Assembly: GCA_003157445.1 (NCBI GenBank)
Contig: PMJN01000114.1
Coordinates: 3,104 to 8,115, forward strand
Source: Micrococcales bacterium
GTDB taxonomy: Bacteria > Actinomycetota > Actinomycetes > Actinomycetales > Dermatophilaceae
Length of the DNA stretch: 5,012 bases
Reading direction: 5' to 3'
The notes below the pieces were generated by a model, which made no database searches, was not told where the DNA came from, and saw only the letters and a list, made by a program, of their open reading frames with translations. Within the stretch, counting starts at the first letter, position 1; every line of letters begins with the position of its first letter. Positions 1-5,012 of the stretch are shown here, one piece after another. The position numbers were made by a program, and so were the translations under genes.

Positions 1-107
1 ACCCCGATCTTGGCGCCGGGGTAGAACGACATCGTTACGTCATCGAGGATGACCTTGTCGCCGTGAGCCTTGCGCGCTTTGGTCATGGTGTAAATGAACT
101 CAGCCAT
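1..107 (-). CDS. ettA: EttA, energy-dependent translational throttle ABC-F ATPase (N-terminal 35 codons only)
   Basis: Reading the minus strand from the ATG at 107-105 gives a protein beginning MAEFIYTMTKARKAHG and continuing into a segment ending MSFYPGAKIG, where the window stops. This matches the start of EttA-type ABC-F proteins: the M-A-x-F-x-Y-T-M opening and the SF-PGAKIG segment just before the first Walker A (expected as VxGxNGAGKS, not in view). EttA is a soluble protein with two ATPase domains that binds the ribosomal E site and gates entry into the elongation cycle according to ATP/ADP level. It is not a transporter, although databases often label it so. The ATG at 107 is chosen because it fits the family N-terminus. 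No Shine-Dalgarno sequence precedes it; a -10-like TAACCT lies just upstream instead. The gene lies downstream of ssb on the same strand but is now separated from it by an insertion sequence. Most of the protein is outside the window. Confidence 0.9.
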   Translation of the reverse strand, partial: MAEFIYTMTKARKAHGDKVILDDVTMSFYPGAKIG

Positions 108-222
108 GGTGGTCAGGTTATCTGCCGCAAGCCGTTGACTCCTAACTCGCGCTCGACGATCAGACGCGAAGACCTCCGGTTCGTGTGGATGTCCTCTCAC
201 GGACCCAGAGGTCTGACCATCT
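108..222. other. ettA upstream region, now cut off from ssb by the IS
   Basis: This 115-bp stretch holds no gene. Before the insertion it joined directly to the 24 bp left after ssb, giving an ssb-ettA spacer of about 147 bp. It contains the possible ettA -10 (115-120), a 7-bp inverted repeat with distant arms (AGACCTC 170-176 and GAGGTCT 208-214), and one TGTGGATGT (184-192) that weakly resembles a DnaA box on the minus strand. None of these is strong alone. Confidence 0.5.
115..120 (-). promoter_or_regulatory. Possible -10 element of ettA (leaderless transcript)
   Basis: On the minus strand TAACCT fits the actinobacterial TANNNT -10 pattern, and its last base is eight positions from the A of the ettA ATG. 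Transcription would therefore begin at, or one base before, the start codon. There is no recognisable Shine-Dalgarno sequence between this hexamer and the ATG, as expected for a leaderless mRNA, which is common in actinobacteria. No good -35 is seen; the sequence at the proper distance is AGGAGT or TAGGAG. This is inference from spacing only. Confidence 0.35.
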
Positions 223-230
223 CAAAGAAG
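223..230. repeat. Target site duplication, left copy (CAAAGAAG)
   Basis: The octamer CAAAGAAG directly abuts the left inverted repeat and recurs exactly at 1552-1559 next to the right inverted repeat. An 8-bp duplication is the usual length for ISL3-family insertion, and the exact match marks the element borders. Confidence 0.9.
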
Positions 231-255
231 GGCGCTTCGGAGTTTTCCGTGGGTC
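231..255 (+). repeat. Left terminal inverted repeat of the ISL3-family element
   Basis: The repeat starts GGCGCTTCGG and ends TTCCGTGGGTC. Against the reverse complement of 1527-1551 the outer 8 and inner 10 bases match perfectly, and all five mismatches lie in the middle (ninth to fifteenth positions). Confidence 0.9.
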
Positions 256-260
256 GGGTC

Positions 261-276
261 TGGCGTTGATTCGCCA
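261..276 (+). other. Small hairpin in the transposase leader
   Basis: TGGCG (261-265) and CGCCA (272-276) form a perfect 5-bp stem around a TTGATT loop, between the left inverted repeat and the transposase start at 297. Some IS elements carry leader hairpins that limit translation from read-through mRNA, but this one is short and does not cover the start region, so its role is uncertain. Confidence 0.25.
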
Positions 277-296
277 GGCCGCGGCAGGATCGGGGT

Positions 297-1528
297 GTGC
301 GCGACACCGAGTTGTACCGCCATCTGTTGGGAGTGGTTGCCCCGTGGGAAGTGAGCCAGGTGGAGTTGTCGGTCGAGGACGGGCGCGTGGATGTGCGAGT
401 GGAACATCCCAAGCGGACCCGGTTCCTCTGCCCGACTGCGATGTTGAGCTGGCGGTCTATGACCACTTCGAGGAACGGGCATGGCGACACCTGGACTCGT
501 GTGCGTTCTTGACCTTCCTGCATGCCAGTGCGCCGCGGGTGGCCTGCCCCAAGCACGGGGTGCGTTAGGCGCGGGTGCCGTGGGCCGAACCGCACTCGCG
601 GTTCACGACCTTGTTCGAGCGGCTGGCGATCGATGTGCGCGGTGCCTGTGACGTGGCCGCTGCGGCCGGGTTGCTGCGGCTCAGCTGGTTCGAGGCGTGG
701 CATCTGATGGACCGTGCCGTCGCACGGGGTCTGGCCGCGAAGACACTGGCCGCCCCGGCCCATGTCGGGGTCGATGAGAAGCCGACGGGGCGGGGCCAGG
801 ACTACATCACGTTGGTCTCCGACCTGGATGCCGGCACGGCCGAGTTCATCGCCGACGAACGCCGACAGGCCAGCCTGGACGGCTACTTCGAGAAGTTCAC
901 CGCCGACCAGCTCGCCCAGATCCAGGCGGTCGCGATGGACATGTGGGAGCCGTTCGCGAACTCGGTGCGCGTGCACCTGGCCGATGCCGAGGACAAGATC
1001 GTCTTCGACCGCTACCACCTGATGGGCTACCTGACTAAGGCCGTGGACACCATACGCAAGCAGGAGAACCGGGCCTTGGCCGCGGCCGGCGACAAGAGCT
1101 TGGCCGGCTCGAAGTACCTGTGGCTGTACTCGCACGAGAACCTGCCCGCACGTCACCAGGACCGCTTCAACGCGCTACGCGCTGCGGACCTGAAGACCGG
1201 ACGTGCCTGGGCGATCAAGGAAGACCTGCGCCACTTCTGGTCCTACAAGCGCCGCGGCTGGGGCGCCAAGCACTTCAAACGCTGGTCCTTCTGGGCCACC
1301 CACTCCCGGCTGAACCCGATCATCGACGCTGCCAAGACACTGAAGCATCACGAGGCGGGACTGCTGTCCTACTTCGACCACCCGATCACCAACGCCGGCG
1401 CCGAAGGCCTGAACTCCCGCATCCAAGCCATCCGGGTATCGGCCCGCGGCTACCGCAACCGCGAGCATTTCAAGACCTCGATCTACTTCCACCTCGGTGG
1501 ACTACAGCTCTACCCGGCTACCCCATGA
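297..1528 (+). pseudogene. ISL3-family DDE transposase, disrupted by a -1 frameshift and a premature stop
   Basis: The ancestral gene would encode about 410 residues from GTG 297 to TGA 1526-1528. The first 46 residues (starting MRDTELYRHLLG, ending RFLCP) read in one frame. One C is missing from the run at 431-433, and homology resumes in another frame with DCDVELAVYDHFEERAWRH. This restores the CPDC pair and the later CPKHG, the N-terminal zinc-binding DNA-recognition motif of ISL3. That frame meets TAG at 566-568, between HGVR and ARVPWAEP, probably a former CAG. Thereafter it is open to the end. The catalytic triad remains: Asp in VGVDEK (773-775), Asp in AVAMDMWEPF (938-940) and Glu in AEGLNSRIQ (1403-1405). 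A GTG at 575 could in principle restart a 317-residue fragment with the catalytic domain but no DNA-binding domain. A long antisense frame here is a codon-bias shadow. Confidence 0.92.
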
Positions 1529-1551
1529 CCCACGGACTTCCCGGAAGCGCC
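1527..1551 (-). repeat. Right terminal inverted repeat of the ISL3-family element
   Basis: Read on the minus strand it starts GGCGCTTCCGGG and ends GTCCGTGGGTC, pairing with 231-255 at 20 of 25 positions. The transposase TGA (1526-1528) overlaps its inner edge. Confidence 0.9.
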
Positions 1552-1559
1552 CAAAGAAG
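1552..1559. repeat. Target site duplication, right copy (CAAAGAAG)
   Basis: Exact copy of 223-230, directly outside the right inverted repeat. The ssb stop codon is 24 bp further on, so the insertion is intergenic and leaves ssb intact. Confidence 0.9.
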
Positions 1560-1583
1560 CAACCAGTGCTCGGGCCGATAGGC

Positions 1584-2174
1584 CTAGCGACGACCAGCGT
1601 CCATCGTCTCGTTCACCTCGCTGGCGGCGGAGTCTAGCTCGATGCTCCCGCCAGCTGGGTCGGCGATGCCTTCGGCTGCCAGGTCGGGATTCATCAGTGC
1701 CCCCTCACCTGCCTCTGGGCACTCGACATCGCCCATCGCAGCTTCGCGGTCCAACTGGTCGGCCGCGTCCTGAACCTCGGGATCGGCCATCCGATCATTC
1801 TGGTTGAGCTGAGGCCTAGCGACCTTGCGGAACGTCGTCTGACCCCATGACAGGTCGTGACCGACGTTGTAGGCGTCAATCTCCACCGTGGTTCCGCTTC
1901 TCTCCCCGTTGACCCACTGGTTTATCCTCATCCGCCCGTAGACGATCACCGGCTCGCCCTTCTTCAACGAGTTCGACAAGTTGACCCCTAGTGCCCGAAA
2001 TGCCGTGACGTTCACGAAGTTGGTTCCCGAGTCGACGTAATCTCCGGTCTTGAAGTCCACCCTGCGCACGTTCGATGCCACCCGGAACGTCACGAAGGGC
2101 ACATTCGCCCTGGTCGTACGCACGATAGGGTCACCGACCACATTGCCGCTGACTGTCACGTAGGTCTCATTCAT
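1584..2174 (-). CDS. ssb: Single-stranded DNA-binding protein, SsbB-like, without the acidic C-terminal tip
   Basis: This 196-residue protein has an N-terminal OB fold (about residues 1-110). Its family pattern is clear: GNVVGDPIVRTT, VTFRVASN, TNFVNVTAFRALGVNLSNSLKKG, VIVYGRMRINQW, EIDAYNVGHDLSWG. Such proteins coat single-stranded DNA as tetramers in replication, recombination or repair. The tail (about 120-196) is disordered-looking and rich in Asp, Glu and Ala, but it ends MDAGRR rather than the DDDIPF-like tip that main bacterial Ssb proteins use to recruit partners. This and its position before ettA suggest the secondary actinobacterial paralogue (SsbB; compare Rv2478c beside Rv2477c), not the replicative SsbA next to rpsF. 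I chose ATG 2174: family proteins begin MNETYV, and AGGTG lies six bases upstream. A longer frame reaches 2213 and the ATG at 2180 is also possible. The gene is expressed from, or through, a 191-bp upstream gap with two TGTGGACA sites. Confidence 0.93.
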   Translation of the reverse strand: MNETYVTVSGNVVGDPIVRTTRANVPFVTFRVASNVRRVDFKTGDYVDSGTNFVNVTAFRALGVNLSNSLKKGEPVIVYGRMRINQWVNGERSGTTVEIDAYNVGHDLSWGQTTFRKVARPQLNQNDRMADPEVQDAADQLDREAAMGDVECPEAGEGALMNPDLAAEGIADPAGGSIELDSAASEVNETMDAGRR

Positions 2175-2180
2175 CGCCAT

Positions 2181-2185
2181 CACCT
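2181..2185 (-). promoter_or_regulatory. Ribosome binding site deciding the ssb start
   Basis: AGGTG on the minus strand ends six bases before the ATG at 2174-2172, a good Shine-Dalgarno spacing. It directly touches the ATG at 2180, which is too close for initiation there. A second purine tract, GGAAG, lies further upstream and would suit ATG 2180, so the choice of start is likely but not certain. Confidence 0.45.
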
Positions 2186-2203
2186 GATCGCTTCCATCGT
2201 TGG

Positions 2204-2221
2204 CTCGCCGCAACCGGCGAG
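2204..2221 (-). other. Perfect 7-bp hairpin upstream of ssb
   Basis: CTCGCCG (2204-2210) and CGGCGAG (2215-2221) form a perfect GC-rich stem with a 4-base loop, 29 bp upstream of the ssb start. On the minus strand no T run follows, so it is not a standard intrinsic terminator. It may be a 5'-UTR structure, a weak attenuator after the GTPase gene, or a palindromic protein site. Confidence 0.4.
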
Positions 2222-2272
2222 AACACCACGATGACTAAGCCGGCCAGCTAGCAACAGGGCTCGTCCCAGGCC

Positions 2273-2281
2273 TGTGGACAG
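2273..2281 (-). promoter_or_regulatory. DnaA-box-like site 1 / TGT-GG-ACA dyad upstream of ssb
   Basis: On the minus strand this reads CTGTCCACA, which fits the degenerate actinobacterial DnaA box (pyrimidine, pyrimidine or T, then variable base, then TCCACA). With the base on its left, CTGTGGACAG (2272-2281) is also an inverted repeat with a GG centre, so it could equally be an operator for a dimeric repressor. It lies 99 bp upstream of the ssb start. Confidence 0.4.
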
Positions 2282-2302
2282 TGGGGCGAGGATCTGGGCA
2301 GT

Positions 2303-2311
2303 TGTGGACAA
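2303..2311 (-). promoter_or_regulatory. DnaA-box-like site 2 (TTGTCCACA) / 12-bp dyad upstream of ssb
   Basis: On the minus strand this is TTGTCCACA, the preferred Streptomyces-type DnaA box as I recall it. It has the same orientation as site 1 and begins exactly 30 bp away, about three helical turns. The surrounding GTTGTGGACAAC (2301-2312) is a palindrome with 5-bp arms around GG. The pair lies in the gap between the GTPase gene and ssb, where regulatory sites are expected. Confidence 0.5.
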
Positions 2312-2365
2312 CCGAAAGATCTGTCGACGAACAACCCGCTACAACGCCACATCCCAAGGGACGGC

Positions 2366-4111
2366 TCAGGCGGGTTGACGCGCCACGTCGAGGTACTCCC
2401 GCGTCATGCGGTGTCGGTGAAGGACCTCCCGTACCGGCATCATGAGTCGATCTCGTGCCACTTGCGCCACCACATCGTTCAGACGCGCAGCCACCAGGAC
2501 TCTGCGGCGTCTGCTGCCGACCCTGCCGAAGGCAGCTGTCAGCAAGGACATCAGGAAGCCGACGAACAAGCCCCCGGCAAACAAGAGGAAAGGAAGGAGT
2601 GTCCCAAGACCATGAGTGCCAACTGCCGGCCGCAGCCAGTCGAGCACCATCAGAACAACGAGCCAGCTCAGGCCGACAGCAGCGGTCAGCACGAGCAGCC
2701 ACTGCACAAAGCCGAAAGCGGTCCACCAAAATGGATCCCTGTCACGCAGCGAGGTTCCCACGACTGCTTGGTCCAAGGCGTCACCGAGCTCAGTTCCTGG
2801 CTGCATGGCAGCGTCCGTGACCGCATCGGTCCAGGCCTGCGGCAGATCCCGGCCGGCCCTGTCCCCAATCTCCCGGGTCGCCAGCGCCACCGCCGCACGG
2901 GCAGCCGGGGTCACGGGCGGCAGCGACGACCGACCAAGCACCGAGCGCACATCAGATCGCGAAATGGCGGCGGGGCTATCTGAAACATCCTTCTTCAGGC
3001 CGAGCAGCTTCAGTGGCGTCGGGCGCAGTGATGTGGCCCATCGGGTGACCGGCCAGCCGGTGGAGACCACCGTTTCGCGGCGATAATCCCGTTCAACGGC
3101 GTCCAGAATCACTGGTATGCCAGCCGCGCGGGAAAGCGCGTCGACCAGTGCCGTATCGCCAAGAAGATCGAGGTTTAGCTCAGAGTCGGCGACACTGGAG
3201 CGCAACAGGTTTGCTGCCGAACGCAGGTCGGAGTCGAGACGCTGTATGGGGGCGTTGTGACCTGAAATCACAGTGCTGATCCGGCTGCGCAGATCATTCA
3301 CTCCACGTCCATCCTTGGCCGATGTGGCAATCACCTCCGCGCCGACGACGCCTTCTGCGCCGAGGAGCCGAAGGAGATCGCTGCTGCAGGCCTCGAGTGC
3401 CTCTGGAGTCAGACGGTCAGCCTGGTTCAGGACTGTGATGGTGACAGCGTCTTGGGCCGAAAGCTTGGCGATGTAGTCCTCGTGCAGGCGCGCGTCGGCA
3501 TACTTCTGGGGATCTGTGACCCAGATGAAGACGTCAACCAGGTCAAGCACCCGGTCAGCCTCCATGCGATTCGCAGTGGCCTGCGAGTCGAAGTCAGGAA
3601 GATCTAGCAGCACCAGCCCGTCCAGCCTGGGCTCTTGGCCTCGGGAGAGCTCAGCGTTCACCATGTGACTAACCCCGACCATGAGCCAGTCAAGAAGCGC
3701 CGACGGCGACTCACTCCCCCAGATCGCTGCGCTTGGTTTCGATGTCGTCGGCCGGCGGGCCCCGACTTGGGAAACGTCTGCTCCGGCAAGGACGTTGAAC
3801 AGGCTTGACTTGCCACTCCCGGTGGCACCGGCGAAGGCAACCACTGTGCATCCAACAGCGATCGATGTCCGCAGAGCCGTCTTGGCGATGGCGGCCTCTG
3901 CCCGCTCAACGGCAACGGCCGGCAGGCAACCTGCACCGGACTGCAAAGCAGATGTCAACACTTCAGCCCTGGCTTGGACCGCCCTAGTCGACATCTCGGT
4001 CACCACACCGGTCGACATCTCAGTCACCACATCGGTTGACATCTCAGCCACCGCACCGTTCGACGGCTTTGCCTTGAGTGCCGCTCGATTCTTAGTCGCC
4101 TTCGAGCTCAT
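2366..4111 (-). CDS. YfjP/DynB-like dynamin-family GTPase with C-terminal membrane segments
   Basis: This 581-residue protein has a clear GTPase domain at about residues 85-290: G1 GATGSGKSS (95-103), G2 threonines in RRPTTS (119-124), G3 DLPDFD (170-175), G4 NQAD (229-232) and G5 TSAKDG (263-268). A mostly helical middle follows, then a hydrophobic pair, about 461-490 and 500-525, likely two membrane helices, and a basic cytoplasmic end (RRRR at 534-537). This layout is typical of actinobacterial GTPases encoded in tandem with a second large GTPase. The Streptomyces DynA/DynB pair, which stabilises FtsZ rings at sporulation septa, is the best-known example, but equivalence here is inference. 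The ATG at 4111 starts 16 bp after the preceding gene, with only a weak GAG upstream. The first 45 residues are poorly conserved-looking and contain three 8-residue repeats ending EMST, each with an in-frame ATG, so a start at Met24, Met32 or Met40 is possible. Confidence 0.88.
   Translation of the reverse strand: MSSKATKNRAALKAKPSNGAVAEMSTDVVTEMSTGVVTEMSTRAVQARAEVLTSALQSGAGCLPAVAVERAEAAIAKTALRTSIAVGCTVVAFAGATGSGKSSLFNVLAGADVSQVGARRPTTSKPSAAIWGSESPSALLDWLMVGVSHMVNAELSRGQEPRLDGLVLLDLPDFDSQATANRMEADRVLDLVDVFIWVTDPQKYADARLHEDYIAKLSAQDAVTITVLNQADRLTPEALEACSSDLLRLLGAEGVVGAEVIATSAKDGRGVNDLRSRISTVISGHNAPIQRLDSDLRSAANLLRSSVADSELNLDLLGDTALVDALSRAAGIPVILDAVERDYRRETVVSTGWPVTRWATSLRPTPLKLLGLKKDVSDSPAAISRSDVRSVLGRSSLPPVTPAARAAVALATREIGDRAGRDLPQAWTDAVTDAAMQPGTELGDALDQAVVGTSLRDRDPFWWTAFGFVQWLLVLTAAVGLSWLVVLMVLDWLRPAVGTHGLGTLLPFLLFAGGLFVGFLMSLLTAAFGRVGSRRRRVLVAARLNDVVAQVARDRLMMPVREVLHRHRMTREYLDVARQPA
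3987..4058. repeat. Three tandem 24-bp repeats inside the GTPase gene
   Basis: Units at 3987-4010, 4011-4034 and 4035-4058 are head to tail with no gap. Units 1 and 2 differ at two positions; unit 3 differs from each at four. The period is a multiple of three, so copy-number changes stay in frame. In the protein they give octapeptides GAVAEMST, DVVTEMST and GVVTEMST (residues 19-42). Confidence 0.9.
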
Positions 4112-4127
4112 CGCGTCTCATGAGAAC

Positions 4128-5012
4128 TCATCGTGCGGCCTCCACCGCAGCCGAAGCTGCTTTGATCCGGCCAGCTTGCCCCGCACTGAGCGGCACAGCG
4201 GAAACAGCAGCATGCAAGCGCACCTGCTCAGCGGAGTACAGTCCCTGCGCCCTGTCCGTCAGTTTAAGTCGCGCATGGGCGACTAGCCGGCGAACGGCAA
4301 GGTCACCGAAAATAGCCTCCAGGATGCGCTGCGCCAGCACCGCCGAACCGCCCGCCGCACGCACCTCGCCGTCGAAGGGCCCGCCGGTCTGGCTGAAAAC
4401 CAGAAGCATGAGGATCACCCCTACACCGTTGACACCAAAAGAGGCCACCCGCGCGGTCGTGCGCCGGTCGTTGGCCTCATCGCGAACCAGCTCGAGGACC
4501 TCTTGCTGCCAGTCTCTGACCAGCAGCTCGACGTCGTCCGCGCTGCCTGGTGTGCGGTCGGCCAGCTCAGGGTGGGCCGCCACCAGCGCCGGTCCTCCGG
4601 GCAGCTGACGCCACGCCCTAAGAACGGTCGCCGAAGCCCCACATACCTGGGCAGTCAAGAGCTCACCAACTCCCGACTGCAGAGCCTGCCCCAACTCTGC
4701 GGTCGGCGGCGAGTTGCCCTTGATCACAGCGGCAATCCGATCACGCAGCCGCGAGATTCCAGCCTCCACCTGACGTAGAAACTGTCCGGTGCCGACGAAC
4801 TCCTGCCAGCGGGCAAGAACTTCGCAACGAAGCAGGGTCCCGTCAGTCATCGCGCACTCCACCGAGTGCATCGCATCGACATATGCGACCTTCACTTGGT
4901 GGTGCAGCGCGGCGGTGGCGTCTTCCTGCTCAGCAGAAGCACTCGAGAGGGTGAGCGCGTTGTCAGTAATGGACTTCAGCGCTCCGGTGAGTGTCCGGCG
5001 CACCACGACCGA
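4128..5012 (-). CDS. Dynamin-like GTPase, C-terminal part (DynA-like partner)
   Basis: The frame is open to the window edge (upstream codons read Ser-Val), so these 294 residues are the C-terminal portion of a longer protein whose GTPase domain lies outside. Numbering from the GTG at 5006, it contains RWQEFVGTGQFLRQVEAGISRLRDR (within 66-90), a family-typical helical segment. A hydrophobic stretch at about 188-206 (GVNGVGVILMLLVFS) is a likely membrane helix. It is followed by AGGSAVLAQRILEAIFGDLAVRRL (about 218-241), another family-conserved hydrophobic or amphipathic segment, and a helical tail ending AAR. This matches actinobacterial proteins called dynamin-family GTPase or, misleadingly, ABC transporter, which are encoded directly upstream of a YfjP-like GTPase. 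Here the stop is 16 bp before the next gene, implying one transcript and perhaps a heteromeric membrane-remodelling complex. The true start is not visible; the GTG at 5006 is almost certainly internal. Confidence 0.8.
   Translation of the reverse strand, partial: SVVVRRTLTGALKSITDNALTLSSASAEQEDATAALHHQVKVAYVDAMHSVECAMTDGTLLRCEVLARWQEFVGTGQFLRQVEAGISRLRDRIAAVIKGNSPPTAELGQALQSGVGELLTAQVCGASATVLRAWRQLPGGPALVAAHPELADRTPGSADDVELLVRDWQQEVLELVRDEANDRRTTARVASFGVNGVGVILMLLVFSQTGGPFDGEVRAAGGSAVLAQRILEAIFGDLAVRRLVAHARLKLTDRAQGLYSAEQVRLHAAVSAVPLSAGQAGRIKAASAAVEAAR

Larger units (their letters stand above)
231..1551 (+). mobile_element. ISL3-family insertion sequence, 1321 bp, inactivated transposase
   Basis: The element is bounded by 25-bp imperfect inverted repeats (231-255 and 1527-1551, 20 of 25 positions identical, outermost bases GGCGCTTC) and flanked by an exact 8-bp direct repeat, CAAAGAAG. 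Its only gene is a DDE transposase reading rightward, whose stop codon lies at the edge of the right repeat. Family assignment rests on the transposase motifs (CPxC/CPxH zinc-binding N-terminus, VGVDEK, AEGLNSRIQ), the total length near 1.3 kb and the 8-bp duplication, all typical of ISL3. It is inserted between ssb and ettA, antiparallel to both, with its left end 123 bp upstream of the ettA start. Both ends look usable, but the transposase has a frameshift and a nonsense codon, so it cannot transpose by its own full-length enzyme. Confidence 0.93.

Noticed and set aside
135..163. Plus-strand TTGACT with GATCAG 17 bp later as a promoter reading into the IS
   Set aside because: The -10 half is poor (three of six) and no gene in this orientation would need it before the insertion.
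220..225. TTGAGA (minus strand) as an outward -35 formed at the IS left junction driving ettA
   Set aside because: Good -35 match, but no TANNNT-like hexamer lies 16-19 bases downstream, so there is no usable hybrid promoter.
197..1156. 319-codon open frame on the minus strand opposite the transposase
   Set aside because: It is antisense to a clear ISL3 transposase, has no recognisable domain, crosses the IS border and target duplication, and its composition is that expected opposite GC-rich codons.
575..1528. A free-standing intact 317-residue transposase gene starting at GTG 575
   Set aside because: Homologous sequence continues upstream through the TAG at 566-568 (HGVR then ARVPWAEP in the same frame) and, after the one-base shift, back to 297. 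It is the remainder of a broken gene.
1573..1584. GGCC-GATA-GGCC hairpin at the ssb stop as a terminator
   Set aside because: Only a 4-bp stem and no T run on either side; too weak to call.
2175..2365. SOS/LexA box before ssb
   Set aside because: No GAAC-N4-GTTC-type site is present in the gap; the dyads there are TGT-GG-ACA type.
2375..2983. 202-codon plus-strand frame
   Set aside because: Lies antisense to the C-terminal half of the GTPase gene, is low-complexity (His, Gln, Arg, Ser) and shows no family motif.
3681..4286. 201-codon plus-strand frame spanning the two GTPase genes
   Set aside because: Shadow frame opposite the G1 region and the 16-bp junction of two well-supported genes; no motif.

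Overview
The window looks like chromosomal DNA from a GC-rich actinobacterium. The reasons are the strongly GC-rich third codon positions, GTG starts, a paired dynamin-like/YfjP-type GTPase locus, and an Ssb-EttA gene order that matches the Rv2478c-Rv2477c neighbourhood of Mycobacterium tuberculosis as I recall it. Propionibacteriaceae or a relative is a guess; no rRNA or clade-specific marker is present.

All host genes lie on the minus strand, so the biological order runs from high to low coordinates. First (5012-4128) is the C-terminal part of a large dynamin-like GTPase with a membrane segment. It is followed after 16 bp by a complete YfjP/DynB-like GTPase with two membrane segments (4111-2366). 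A 191-bp intergenic region follows, carrying two TGTGGACA sites exactly 30 bp apart (DnaA-box-like or operator-like) and a perfect hairpin. Next comes an OB-fold single-stranded-DNA-binding protein (2174-1584) that lacks the usual acidic C-terminal tip. The first 35 codons of ettA, a ribosome-associated ABC-F ATPase, lie at 107-1 and run off the window; they appear to have their own close, possibly leaderless, promoter.

A complete ISL3-family insertion sequence (231-1551, 1321 bp) sits between ssb and ettA, on the plus strand. It has 25-bp imperfect terminal inverted repeats (20/25 identical) and an exact 8-bp target duplication, CAAAGAAG. Its transposase is broken twice: a one-base deletion in a C run near 431-433 and an in-frame TAG at 566-568. 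All three catalytic acidic residues and both inverted repeats survive, so the element cannot make full-length transposase but might be moved in trans.

Together the window shows a housekeeping cluster (membrane-remodelling GTPase pair, ssDNA-binding protein, translation-throttle ATPase) split by a decayed IS. I see no convincing new multi-gene system. The most interesting points are the paired TGTGGACA sites before ssb, the tail-less Ssb, the 24-bp in-frame tandem repeat at the GTPase start, and the IS inserted in a conserved gene pair.
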